From: JAJAZB01 sp964244295
GTDB taxonomy: Bacteria; Bacteroidota; Bacteroidia; Cytophagales; Spirosomataceae
Reading direction: 5' to 3'
NCBI GenBank assembly: GCA_964244295.1
Contig: CAXTIG010000013.1
Coordinates: 1 to 64,000 of the forward strand
DNA: 64,000 nt
Positions 44,781 to 53,450 of this stretch are shown in pieces. Within the stretch, counting starts at the first letter, position 1; each line of letters starts with the position of its first letter. The notes beneath the pieces were generated by a model. It worked only from the letters and a program-made list of their open reading frames with translations, had not been told where the DNA came from and ran no database searches. Position numbers and translations under genes: made by a program.

Positions 44781-45893
44781 ATGGTCAAGCAATTTCGCAT
44801 TAAAGTGTTCAAAAAGTTAATACATCTACCAAAAGAAAGTGGATGCGTAGATATATTCATATCCGAAGATAGTCAAATCTCCTGTGAGGAAATAAAAAGA
44901 AGAGCAGAGTTTTTTCTTGCTCCAGAAGGGCTTCGGCTAAATATTGTTAAAACTAAAACTTTACCAATATTTTTAAAAAATATTTCATTAGCGGCTGGAT
45001 ATACCGTAAACACATTTTATCAAAAATTCTACAGTAATTACTTTTTCAATGTTGACTATATAACCAATCCATTCGAGGGATGGGAGTATCATTTCTTTTT
45101 AAATACATTGCTTGATGTTGATTTCAAAAAATATCAAAATCAACTATTAGAGTTCAAAAGAGTTTTAAGCAGTAAGGGTTTAAGTAAAGCTTACGTTTTT
45201 GGAACTGGCCCTTCACTGCAAAACGCTCATCTGCATAATTGGCAAGATGGAATAAGAATAGTATGTAACACAATCGTAAAGGATAAAGAATTATGGCATC
45301 ATATCAATCCTCACATAATAACTGCGGGGGATGGCATTTATCATTTTGGTATCAGTATGTTCGCAGAAAATTTTAGAAAAGATCTTAAATTAAGATTAAC
45401 TGAAACCCCTGAGACTATTTTTGTCTATCCCAGTTTCTTTCACAAATTTTGTTTGAGAGAGTTTAAAGGTTTTGAAGACCGTTTGTTCCCAGTACCATTT
45501 AATTACAATACTATGTCAATTGACCATAACTTATGTATAAATTATTTTTTACCTAATGCAAGCAACGTGCTACCTATGCTACTTTTGCCTGTCGCGTGTT
45601 CCTTCTCCAAAGATGTCAACTTGTGGGGATTTGATGGGAAAGCACCAAATGATAAGGATTTTTGGAAAAATAGTGATAAACAATTTTATCAAGATAAAGT
45701 AGATGATCTTAAAAGTCTACATCCATCATTTTACACAAAAATGATTCCAAGTGGAAAGGAAAGCTCTTACGTTACCCAAGTACACGGGGACCAATTAGAA
45801 AATATGTTAACAATAGGCGAAAGAAATGGCTATAAGTTTACAATGTTACACAAAACTTATACGCCTGTGTTGGAAAAAAGAATGCACAACTGA
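44781..45893 (+). CDS. Putative sugar transferase, DUF115/GT42-like
   Basis: The 370-residue product starts at ATG 44781. Its core begins AYVFGTGPSLQNAHLHNW, followed by IVCNTIVKDKELWHHINPHI, ITAGDGIYHFGISMFAENF and later VNLWGFDGKAPNDKDFW. The GxGPSL motif and the following N-containing strand resemble DUF115/MAF-like proteins and GT42 sialyltransferases. This is weak pattern recognition. A transferase for a keto-sugar acid would fit the CMP-sugar synthetase-like gene upstream, but the cassette may have a separate origin. No signal peptide is present. Confidence 0.6.
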   Translation: MVKQFRIKVFKKLIHLPKESGCVDIFISEDSQISCEEIKRRAEFFLAPEGLRLNIVKTKTLPIFLKNISLAAGYTVNTFYQKFYSNYFFNVDYITNPFEGWEYHFFLNTLLDVDFKKYQNQLLEFKRVLSSKGLSKAYVFGTGPSLQNAHLHNWQDGIRIVCNTIVKDKELWHHINPHIITAGDGIYHFGISMFAENFRKDLKLRLTETPETIFVYPSFFHKFCLREFKGFEDRLFPVPFNYNTMSIDHNLCINYFLPNASNVLPMLLLPVACSFSKDVNLWGFDGKAPNDKDFWKNSDKQFYQDKVDDLKSLHPSFYTKMIPSGKESSYVTQVHGDQLENMLTIGERNGYKFTMLHKTYTPVLEKRMHN

Positions 45894-45909
45894 ATCAATT
45901 ATTACTGTC

Positions 45910-47151
45910 ATGAACTTTTTCAAAGCTTGTTTTTCTATCCGAGAGTTGTATTTTACAATTTTATCTTGGGTTCTCATAGTTATTATTCAATTGACTTTTT
46001 CTTGGTTTTTCATCCAAGAAGTCAATTTCATCACGTATTTATTTCCATTATCATTAATTTTTGTTTTATACATTGGCTATCTTTTTTCGGGTAAATATTA
46101 CATTTTTCAAGGTACGACTGTCAAAAATAATTTGAATGTTTTCGTTTTATGGTCATCAATAATTGCGTTTGGCACTGTCTTATTTAAATTTATTGATTTT
46201 ATTGGAAATTTCTCAAAGGATTTATCGGCCATTAGAGAAGAACGTCTAAACTATATTGGAAATTACAAAGATACATTGTATGTACTGCTTTTTTTTCTTC
46301 TTGTTTTCTCTTTCATTATAGCTAATTTTAATAACTTGAAGTATAAAAAAATCGTTAATGTTTTAGCTTTACTTTCATGCGTTGCTTTTATTCCGATCAA
46401 CGGCGGTAGAGTGAATTTTCTCATTTTTGGAACATTATATATTTGCATATATACCTTTAAAAATTTTGAAGTGATAAAAAAAAATATTATTAAAAGATTT
46501 CTTTTTTTTATATTAACAATTCTTCTTATATCAATTGTGATGACTTACTTTTCAACTTTAAGACTTGGCGCAGATAACACTGAGCTAGTTAATCACTTAA
46601 ACTCACTTCAGTATATCAATTCAAGTGCTGTGAATGAATTAAATAAGTTGAGCTATGGTGTATACCTAATCATATTTATTTCTACTCTATATGACTACAC
46701 TGGATCTAATATATATCATTTATCTATTTTTGTTGAGAATTTGGATAAATTTTCTCACGTAGGCTTTGGGGTATATCAGTTTAATTTTTTAATTAAGTTT
46801 AATATTATTGATTATGATAAAATTCACGATGATATTGATAGCCTTTATGTCAAACATGGCATAAACCATAACATTTGGGCAACTTCTTTTCGTGAAACGA
46901 TTACCGATTTTGGAATTTTAGGTTCTTATATATATGTTTTCATTCTTGCATTGATTTTGTTTAAGGTCAGGAAATACATTGCTTTTTCTTATTCGGCACA
47001 AATATTGTATTTTCTCACTCTATCATTTTTTATTTTTTCTCCATTTCACAGCATATTTTACATTTCTTCATCATATGGTTTTGCCTATATTTCTGCCATT
47101 TTTTTGTTTATATTTAGGAATTTTTTTAAGTTTCTTTTTGCAAGAAATTAA
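45910..47151 (+). CDS. Wzy-like O-antigen/EPS polymerase
   Basis: The 413-residue protein starts at ATG 45910 and has about 10-12 hydrophobic helices. A longer polar loop (about 215-310) has patterns typical of Wzy polymerases (FSTLRLGADNTELVNH, DSLYVKHGINHNIWATSFRE). Wzy proteins have little sequence conservation, so the call rests on topology, the large loop, very low GC and the position between transferases and near a flippase. It would join repeat units in the periplasm. Confidence 0.75.
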   Translation: MNFFKACFSIRELYFTILSWVLIVIIQLTFSWFFIQEVNFITYLFPLSLIFVLYIGYLFSGKYYIFQGTTVKNNLNVFVLWSSIIAFGTVLFKFIDFIGNFSKDLSAIREERLNYIGNYKDTLYVLLFFLLVFSFIIANFNNLKYKKIVNVLALLSCVAFIPINGGRVNFLIFGTLYICIYTFKNFEVIKKNIIKRFLFFILTILLISIVMTYFSTLRLGADNTELVNHLNSLQYINSSAVNELNKLSYGVYLIIFISTLYDYTGSNIYHLSIFVENLDKFSHVGFGVYQFNFLIKFNIIDYDKIHDDIDSLYVKHGINHNIWATSFRETITDFGILGSYIYVFILALILFKVRKYIAFSYSAQILYFLTLSFFIFSPFHSIFYISSSYGFAYISAIFLFIFRNFFKFLFARN

Positions 47152-47177
47152 TTGATAAATTAAACAAACCATTCAAT

Positions 47178-48008
47178 ATGCTACAGTTATTTACTCCTTT
47201 ATCTAATTCTGAATCAATATTAATTTCTATTATTACTATCGTATACAACGGCGAAAAATATATTGAAGAATGCGTGAACAGTATCAAAAACCAAAAGAAA
47301 GAAAATATTGAATACATCATCATCGATGGCGGTTCAACCGACGGGACACTGGATATAATTAGAAACCACCCAGACGGAGTTGATGTACTGATTTCAGAAA
47401 AAGACCGAGGTATCAGCGATGCATTCAACAAAGGAATTGCCTTAGCAAAAGGGGAATTGATCGGCCTGCTGAATTCTGACGATTATTATTCCGAAACTTG
47501 CGTAAACGATGTCATAGCTTTCTACATCGCGAATTCGAAAAAGAAAGGAATCTATTTCGGAGACATCCGCTATTTTGACGAAACCAGCAGCCACGTTCGA
47601 ATTTCCGATTATAACAGCATTTGGAAATACACCTCTATCTACCATCCTTCGGTGTTCGTGTCAAAGGCTGTTTATGAAGAAATTGGGGGGTTTTCGGAAG
47701 GTTTTCGATACACAATGGACGCTGAATTCATGCACCGGGCCATTTCCCGGAACGTTCCGTTTTTTCACATCCCCAAATGCCTGTCCAATTTTCGTACGAC
47801 GGGCACCAGCGATGTAAACTACCGGAAAACTTATGATGAGTTCTACCGATCCGTCGCCATGTATAATGATCAGGGGTTGAGAACGAAGTTTTGGCATTTT
47901 TGGGTGGTTTTTAAGAAAGACATTTCCCGCACCCCGCTTGGAAGTTATTTCTACAAACGAAAGCATTTGATCGCTCCGTTGTTGTCCGGAAAAATTAGAA
48001 AGGGTTGA
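47178..48008 (+). CDS. Family 2 glycosyltransferase
   Basis: The 276 residues show a GT-A fold: ISIITIVYNGEKYIEECVNS, the nucleotide site IIIDGGSTDGTLDIIRN, SEKDRGISDAFNKGIALAKG and the DxD-like LLNSDDYYSE. It belongs to the WcaA/GT2 type that begins with a conserved YNG. The composition changes inside this gene: the 5' half is AT-rich, the 3' half is GC-rich like the host, so the cassette boundary falls here. The acceptor is unknown. Confidence 0.92.
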   Translation: MLQLFTPLSNSESILISIITIVYNGEKYIEECVNSIKNQKKENIEYIIIDGGSTDGTLDIIRNHPDGVDVLISEKDRGISDAFNKGIALAKGELIGLLNSDDYYSETCVNDVIAFYIANSKKKGIYFGDIRYFDETSSHVRISDYNSIWKYTSIYHPSVFVSKAVYEEIGGFSEGFRYTMDAEFMHRAISRNVPFFHIPKCLSNFRTTGTSDVNYRKTYDEFYRSVAMYNDQGLRTKFWHFWVVFKKDISRTPLGSYFYKRKHLIAPLLSGKIRKG

Positions 48009-48011
48009 CGC

Positions 48012-48524
48012 ATGAGCACAAATTCAATTTTCCAGGATTGGAACCGAAATGCCAAAAATTTTAAAGGGCAATTCGTGATGCTGAATTACCGCTTTGCGGC
48101 CCTCGTGCAGTCGAATTTGATGCTCAAGATTCTGTTTTTTTGGTACCTGGCTTATTACCGCGTTTTCATCATTTGGGTGCTGGGCATCGAAATTCCGCCG
48201 TCGGTGCGCCTTGGCAGGGGGTTGCAGTTGTTTCACGGACAAGCCCTTGTGGTGAATGGCGGCACCGTGATTGGTGAAAACTGTGTGCTTCGGCACTCGA
48301 CCACCATTGGAAACAAGCACGTGGAAGGAGGCACGAGCCGTTGCCCCCGGATTGGTAACAACGTGGACATCGGGTCCAACGTCTGCATTCTCGGCGACGT
48401 CACCATTGGCGATAACGTCGTCATCGGAGCAGGGGCGGTTGTCGTGAAAAGCGTTCCGCCCGATTGCACGGTGGTCGGCAATCCGGCGCGCATCATCAGA
48501 TCGGAGTCACCGCAACTTTCCTGA
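48012..48524 (+). CDS. Hexapeptide-repeat acyltransferase (serine acetyltransferase-like)
   Basis: The 170-residue protein has an N-terminal part with a hydrophobic segment (LMLKILFFWYLAYYRVFIIW) and a left-handed beta-helix of hexapeptide repeats (GGTVIGENCVLRHSTTIGNK, IGNNVDIGSNVCILGDVTIG, GAGAVVVKSVP). It looks like the CysE/WcaF-like acetyltransferases of capsule loci, so it probably O-acetylates the polymer or its precursor with acetyl-CoA. It starts 3 nt after the GT2 stop. Confidence 0.88.
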   Translation: MSTNSIFQDWNRNAKNFKGQFVMLNYRFAALVQSNLMLKILFFWYLAYYRVFIIWVLGIEIPPSVRLGRGLQLFHGQALVVNGGTVIGENCVLRHSTTIGNKHVEGGTSRCPRIGNNVDIGSNVCILGDVTIGDNVVIGAGAVVVKSVPPDCTVVGNPARIIRSESPQLS

Positions 48525-48541
48525 TCCGGGGAACCATTGAC

Positions 48542-49837
48542 ATGAAAAACAGGAATCGCCAAAAAATCCTCATCGTCGGTCTATTCCCCCCGCCCTTCAG
48601 TTCGGGGGAACGGGTGATTACCCAGTACGTGTATGATTTGCTGCGCGACCGGTACGAAGTGCATTGCGTCAATATGTCCATCGGCGTGTTGGCCCCTCCT
48701 TCCTTTGGTCCCTCGTCCCTGGTGTACTACGTCCGGGTGTTGCTCAATTTCATGCGGGTGTTCCGGCAGGTTTACGTCCTGAGCCGTCAGCACGAGTACG
48801 GGCTTTGCTACCTGACCCCGGCCAGTTCGATTTTAGGCCACCTCCGCGATACCTTCATCGTTCGCCTGCTCAATCCGAAGGTCAAACACGTCGTCATCAA
48901 CATCCAAAACGGCAATTACTCGGACATTTTCAAGCGTGGTTGGCATTCGGGGTTGACCCGCCGTTACATCCAGCGGATTTCACTGGCTATTTTCACCAGC
49001 GAAATTTTGATGAAGCGCTCGCTGCCGTTCATCGACGAAAGCAAGTGCGCCATCGTCCGCAACACCGTCGACCGGAATGTGCTTTGCACGGACGCGGAGG
49101 TGGCGGAGTGGATGGACAAAAAAAGGGAGGCGCGCGAATTCAGGGTCTGCTACATCAGCAACATGACCCCATCCAAGGGCTACCTGGATTTGTTGGAGGC
49201 GCTGGTGCGGATGAATGAAAACGAAAGAAGTACCGTCCGCGTCGATTTTGTGGGAGAATGGCTGAGCGCTCAACAACGCAGCAATTTTGAGAAGCTGGTC
49301 AGTGCGAATTGCTTGACGGAGCATATTCGCATTCACGGGAAAGTGAACGACCGCAGCAAACTCAAGGCCCTGTACCTGAACGCTTCGGCCTTTGTGCTTC
49401 CCACGTATTTCCCACGCGAAGCCCAACCCGTTTCCATCATCGAGGCGCTGAATTGCGGCGTCCCGGTGATTTCCACTCGCCACGCCTCGATACCCGATTT
49501 AATCACGGACGGCTACAATGGCTTTCTCATCGACATTCAATCGCCGGAGCAGGTTAAAACGGCGCTCCTCCAGTTGAAAGACCGCAACGACACGTGGTAC
49601 ACCCTGGCCAGCAATGCCCGGAAGTCGTTCACGCAACACTTTACCGCCGAAAAAATTAAAGCAGACCTTTTGGTTCTGGTTGCTCAGGAACTGAAAGCGG
49701 AACCTGACTACCGAAGCGGTTTAGGATTTCAAAAAGTTGGTAAAAACGTGCGGCGGGTGACCCTGAGCGGAGCGGTCCGTCGCACGGTCGAAGGGCGTGC
49801 GACGGACCGCTCCGCTCAGGGTCACCCGCCGTTCTAA
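48542..49837 (+). CDS. Family 4 glycosyltransferase with repeat-encoded tail
   Basis: The 431-residue product starts at ATG 48542 (KILIVGLFPPPFSSGERVIT, a typical GT-B N-terminal loop). The C-terminal domain has FRVCYISNMTPSKGYLDLLE, IHGKVNDRSKLKALYLNAS and the motif EAQPVSIIEALNCGVPVIST. The last about 29 residues are encoded by a palindromic repeat (49751-49831) that extends the normal end. The enzyme core is intact, so it is probably active; the tail may be dispensable. Donor unknown. Confidence 0.88.
   Translation: MKNRNRQKILIVGLFPPPFSSGERVITQYVYDLLRDRYEVHCVNMSIGVLAPPSFGPSSLVYYVRVLLNFMRVFRQVYVLSRQHEYGLCYLTPASSILGHLRDTFIVRLLNPKVKHVVINIQNGNYSDIFKRGWHSGLTRRYIQRISLAIFTSEILMKRSLPFIDESKCAIVRNTVDRNVLCTDAEVAEWMDKKREAREFRVCYISNMTPSKGYLDLLEALVRMNENERSTVRVDFVGEWLSAQQRSNFEKLVSANCLTEHIRIHGKVNDRSKLKALYLNASAFVLPTYFPREAQPVSIIEALNCGVPVISTRHASIPDLITDGYNGFLIDIQSPEQVKTALLQLKDRNDTWYTLASNARKSFTQHFTAEKIKADLLVLVAQELKAEPDYRSGLGFQKVGKNVRRVTLSGAVRRTVEGRATDRSAQGHPPF
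49751..49831. repeat. Palindromic repeat overlapping 3' end of GT gene
   Basis: Perfect 35-bp arms (49751-49785 and 49797-49831) with an 11-nt loop contain GGGTGACCCTGAGCGGAGCG and its inverse. The loop GGTCGAAGGGC and the CCCTGAG core link it to the GTCACCCTGAG family. It contains most of the coding for the C-terminal tail and the stop follows 3 nt after it. Confidence 0.92.
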
Positions 49838-49881
49838 AAAAACAGAAATCCTAAACCGCTTCCCAGCTTCGTTGACGCGTT

Positions 49882-50868
49882 ATGAAAATGCCGAACAGAA
49901 AAATCCTCATCACCGGCGGCTCCGGCTTCATCGGCACCAACCTGGTGCAGAACCTGACCGATGCCGGGTACCCGGTGCTGAACCTGGACAAAGCCCAACC
50001 GCTCAATCCCGCCCACCGGCCGCATTGGAAGCCGGTGGACCTCCTCGATTACCCCTCGCTCGAAGCCGAGGTGCTTGCCTTCGACCCCGAAGTGATTCTC
50101 CATTTTGCCGCCGTAACCGACCTGAACGGGACGGACCTGGACTATTACCGGGCCAACACCGACGGAACGGAACACCTCATCCGCGTCGCCGCCAAACTCC
50201 GAAACCTGAAGCGGGTGTTTTTCACTTCGTCGATGTACGTGTGCAAACCGGGTTTCATTCCCCCGGATTACGACACGTACACCCCGCACACCGTGTACGG
50301 TGAAAGCAAGGTGAAGGGTGAACTGATCGTAAAAGCGATTCGGAATCCGTCGTACGAGTGGGGGATTTTGCGGCCCACGTCCATCTGGGGGCCGTGGTTC
50401 AACGCGCCGTACATCGATTTTTTCACCATCGTGTACCAGAAAAAGTACTTTGATTTTGGCAAAGCCTGCACCAAAACGTATGGGTACATCGGTAACACCG
50501 TTTACCAAATCCGTAAGCTGATGGATTCGCCGGGCGTTCACGGCAAAACTTTTTACCTGGGCGACCTTCCGGCTATCCAAATCTCCGACTGGGCTAATGA
50601 AATCTCCCTCGAAATGGGAAAGGGAGCCATCAAATCGGTGCCTTTTCCGGCCCTGAAGGCGGCGGCCCTGTGTGGGGATGCCCTTTCGCAGCTTCACATC
50701 AAGTTTCCGATTACCAGTTTCCGGTTGTCGAACATGACGACCAACAACGTCCTGCCGCTTGAGAATACGTACCAACTCAGCGGCGATACCCCCTACTCGC
50801 GCCTGCAAGGCGTTCGCTCCACGCTGACCTGGATGCAGGAGCACCGGGGGTACCGCCTGGGTACCTGA
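49882..50868 (+). CDS. NAD-dependent epimerase/dehydratase
   Basis: The 328-residue extended SDR has the cofactor motif ILITGGSGFIGTNLVQNL, the catalytic Ser/Thr in VFFTSSMYVCKPGF, and Tyr/Lys in YGESKVKGEL. It resembles nucleotide-sugar epimerases/reductases (GalE/RmlD-like superfamily). The substrate cannot be told from sequence here. It lies among polysaccharide genes, 54 bp before the next transferase. Confidence 0.9.
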   Translation: MKMPNRKILITGGSGFIGTNLVQNLTDAGYPVLNLDKAQPLNPAHRPHWKPVDLLDYPSLEAEVLAFDPEVILHFAAVTDLNGTDLDYYRANTDGTEHLIRVAAKLRNLKRVFFTSSMYVCKPGFIPPDYDTYTPHTVYGESKVKGELIVKAIRNPSYEWGILRPTSIWGPWFNAPYIDFFTIVYQKKYFDFGKACTKTYGYIGNTVYQIRKLMDSPGVHGKTFYLGDLPAIQISDWANEISLEMGKGAIKSVPFPALKAAALCGDALSQLHIKFPITSFRLSNMTTNNVLPLENTYQLSGDTPYSRLQGVRSTLTWMQEHRGYRLGT

Positions 50869-50922
50869 TTCGTTTGGAGTTCCTGTTCTACTTTTTTCTG
50901 CTCACGCTATCCCTTCACCGCC

Positions 50923-52263
50923 ATGAAGAACCCGCGCGTTTTAGTCCATAGTCTGTTTTTTAAGCCGGAACTGACTGGTATCAGCAAATACACCGGCGAA
51001 ATGGTCGACTGGCTGGTGGAACAAGAGATTGCCTGCACGGTGGTCACGGCCTTCCCGTTTTACCCGGATTGGAAGGTGCGGAAACCGTACAAAAACCGGT
51101 TTTACACCAAAGAAATCTCGGCCAATGGCCTGCTCACGGTGTACCGCTGCCCGCTCTACGTACCGACGCACCCAACGGGAATCACCCGGATTCTGCACGA
51201 ATTTTCGTTCCTGCTGTCTTCGTTTTTTGTCTTTGCCTGGCTGCTGTTTAAGCCCCGGTTCGACAGCGTCCTCTCGGTTGCTCCGCCCTTTCACCTGGGG
51301 TTTCTGGCCTTGTTTTACCGCCTATTCCGAAAAACCCGCGTTGTGGTTCACGTTCAGGATTTGCAGGTCGATATTGCCCGCGAACTCGGCCTGATTAAAT
51401 CCGAAGCGCTGCTTTCCTGCCTGGAGCGCCTGGAGAAGTACGTGCTGCGGCGCGCCGATGTGGTCAGTTCGATTTCGACCGGAATGATTGCCCGCATTCA
51501 GGCTAAGGGCCGGCGGAGCGTCGTCAGTTTTCCCAACTGGGTGGATACCGATGCCCTGTTTCCCCTCCCCGACCGGTCGGTGGCGAAGGCGCAGTGGGGC
51601 TTTGCGCCCAACGATAAAATCGTGTTGTACTCAGGAAATATCGGTCAGAAGCAGGGCTTGGATCAACTGCTGTCGGTGGCCCGTGACTTTAGTCACCGTC
51701 CCGAAGTACAGTTTGTTATTTGTGGCGCGGGCCTGTACAAAGAGACGCTGGTCGGGCTTGCCGGGGAAATGAAGTTGCCGAACGTGCATTTCCTGCCTTT
51801 GCAACCAACCCCGGTGTTCAACCAGTTTTTAAACAGCGCCGATCTGCACCTGATTCTGCAAATGAAGGACGCCTCCGATTTGGTCATGCCCTCCAAACTG
51901 ACGGGAATTTTGGCGGCGGGCGGTTGCCCGGTGGTGACGGCTTCTCCCGGTACCAGCCTCTACGAGGTGATCGATTCCTACGCGGTGGGCCTCCTCGTCG
52001 AACCCGGTTCGGTCAGGGCGCTGACCAATTCCATCCAACAGGCCCTGGCTATCGACCTGACCCCGTACCGAATCAGCGCCCGGGCTTACGCGGAAAAATA
52101 CCTGAGCAAGGGGGCTATTCTGCGTCAGTTTCAGGCTCACCTGATGCCTTTTCCAGCCGAGGCGAAAATTCACCCGGCCCCCATTGCCAGGTTTGGTTTC
52201 AATTCGAAGGGATCCCCAGAATCTGTCAGCAAGAGCGAGGAGTTTCAAAAAATCCCCCTTTAA
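50923..52263 (+). CDS. WcaI-like family 4 glycosyltransferase
   Basis: The 446-residue GT-B enzyme has the WcaI-type N-terminus (LVHSLFFKPELTGISKYTGE, then VVTAFPFYPDW) and a hydrophobic hairpin region (about 90-140, FLLSSFFVFAWLLFKPRF). The C-terminal domain has IVLYSGNIGQKQGLDQLLSV and LVMPSKLTGILAAGGCPVVT. It probably transfers a fucosyl- or related residue at the membrane face. No terminator is evident after it; the following gap has a decayed repeat. Confidence 0.92.
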   Translation: MKNPRVLVHSLFFKPELTGISKYTGEMVDWLVEQEIACTVVTAFPFYPDWKVRKPYKNRFYTKEISANGLLTVYRCPLYVPTHPTGITRILHEFSFLLSSFFVFAWLLFKPRFDSVLSVAPPFHLGFLALFYRLFRKTRVVVHVQDLQVDIARELGLIKSEALLSCLERLEKYVLRRADVVSSISTGMIARIQAKGRRSVVSFPNWVDTDALFPLPDRSVAKAQWGFAPNDKIVLYSGNIGQKQGLDQLLSVARDFSHRPEVQFVICGAGLYKETLVGLAGEMKLPNVHFLPLQPTPVFNQFLNSADLHLILQMKDASDLVMPSKLTGILAAGGCPVVTASPGTSLYEVIDSYAVGLLVEPGSVRALTNSIQQALAIDLTPYRISARAYAEKYLSKGAILRQFQAHLMPFPAEAKIHPAPIARFGFNSKGSPESVSKSEEFQKIPL

Positions 52264-52311
52264 CGCGGTTGATTTTCTGCCCACCCTAACTTAGTGGACT
52301 CTCCACGAAAA

Positions 52312-52352
52312 AGTCCCCCTCTTTTAAAGGTATTACGGGGTGGTTGGGTTGG
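52312..52352. repeat. Degenerate GGGGTGGTTGG repeat remnant
   Basis: GTCCCCCTCTTTTAAAGG followed by TACGGGGTGGTTGGGTT resembles the left half of the 23205-23330 repeat but has no good inverse partner. It lies between the GT gene and the CpsB-like gene on the opposite strand. Confidence 0.5.
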
Positions 52353-52410
52353 ATTGAAAGCTACTCCCCACCGCCGCAACGGGTAGTTCCGGCGGGCGTG
52401 AGCAACTCAA

Positions 52411-53181
52411 CTACTCCACCAACCCCGCATTCCGCAGCGGCTGCCCCCGCAGTAGCCGGTACTCCTCGGAGCCGAACAATTCCCTCAGGTTCTCCAAATC
52501 GGCGGGGCGGTGCAGGTCGCTGCCGATGAAATCGACCCACTTGTTTTTGAGCAGCAGGTTGGCCTGTTTCCGCACCCGCCGCCCATAACGGCCCGTGAGC
52601 GAGGGCCAGTTGACCTGGAACAGACAGCCCGTTTCGCGCAGGCGGGCCAGTCCGGCTTCGTCGTCGTGGTAGTAGGAGTAGCGCTCGGGATGGGCCAGCA
52701 GGGGCGTGTAGCCCTGGGTCTGGATGCGAAACAGCAGGTCGTCGAGGTGCATCGGGGCCGAGGCCCAGCCGGTTTCCACGAGCAGGTAGCGTTCCTTGCC
52801 AAACGAAAGCACCTCGCCCGACGCGAGCAGGTCGGGGAAGAAATCGTCGAGCATATACTCGGCGGCCATGTCGATGCTCAGGGGAAGGTCGTGGGTTTGA
52901 ATGAGGTCACGGAGGGAAGTCAACCCGGCTTGCAACTCAGCGGCTCGGTTGGGATACCAGTCGCGGCTCACGTGGGGCGTGGTAATGATCCGCTGAAGGC
53001 CCCAGTCGGCAAATTGCCGGAGGCACACCAGGGTTTGATCGAGGGTTTTCACCCCGTCGTCTACGCCCGGCAACAGGTGCGAATGCAGGTCGGTTTGCCA
53101 GAAACAACCCCGCTCCTCGGGAGAACCTCCGGGGGGAAAAAAGCGGTTTTTAACGCGTTTCCAGACTGATTCACGGCCCAT
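52411..53181 (-). CDS. CpsB/YwqE-like PHP-domain tyrosine phosphatase
   Basis: The 256 residues have the metal-binding PHP motifs TDLHSHLLPGVDDGVKTLDQ, IITTPHVSRDWYPN, ETGWASAPMHLDDLLFRI, LLAHPERYSYY and IGSDLHRPADLEN. This is the CpsB/YwqE family, which dephosphorylates BY-kinases such as the Wzc-like protein upstream. ATG 53181 (MGRESVWKRV) is preferred over 53268 because the extra N-terminus has no homology. It is transcribed opposite to the biosynthetic genes and has its own promoter-like box. Confidence 0.93.
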   Translation of the reverse strand: MGRESVWKRVKNRFFPPGGSPEERGCFWQTDLHSHLLPGVDDGVKTLDQTLVCLRQFADWGLQRIITTPHVSRDWYPNRAAELQAGLTSLRDLIQTHDLPLSIDMAAEYMLDDFFPDLLASGEVLSFGKERYLLVETGWASAPMHLDDLLFRIQTQGYTPLLAHPERYSYYHDDEAGLARLRETGCLFQVNWPSLTGRYGRRVRKQANLLLKNKWVDFIGSDLHRPADLENLRELFGSEEYRLLRGQPLRNAGLVE

Positions 53182-53188
53182 GTGGGTG

Positions 53189-53196
53189 CAAAAGTA
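53189..53196 (-). promoter_or_regulatory. Candidate -7 box of phosphatase gene
   Basis: On the minus strand TACTTTTG matches TAnnTTTG exactly and ends 7 nt before the ATG at 53181. The transcript would be leaderless or nearly so. The nearest upstream TTG (53210-53212) is only 13 nt away, shorter than usual. Confidence 0.4.
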
Positions 53197-53450
53197 AGGG
53201 TTCGGGCGGCAAGGAGCCGGACATTTGTTCGATATCGAAAAAACTACGCCAGCACCGGCTTGTTCCATTCAACCCGGTTTGTGGAAGGTACGAATCCAGT
53301 GTCATTTTGGTTGGCCCACGTCGACAACTCATTTGGTAGTCCGCAAAAAAAGCGGCTATTTCGGTGGAGGGTTTCTCTTCAGAACCCGGTTTTTCGCGTA
53401 ATTTTTTCAAAAAAACCCTTCTTTTTTCCGCCACCCCCAACCCCTTTTTC

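Larger units (their letters stand above)
42190..47600 (+). other. AT-rich, probably transferred polysaccharide cassette
   Basis: From the end of the SDR gene the sequence turns AT-rich, with A/T-ending codons and poly-A/T runs, in contrast to the GC-rich, C/G-ending codons on both sides. The change is abrupt at about 42.2 kb and reverses gradually within the GT2 gene (about 47.4-47.7 kb). The five genes inside are those that vary between serotypes: flippase, transferases and polymerase. I judged composition by eye and did not compute it. Confidence 0.85.

Noticed and set aside
44781..45893. Definite sialyltransferase (GT42) call
   Set aside because: Only the GxGPSL-type motif and context support it; DUF115-like proteins share these, so only a tentative family was given.
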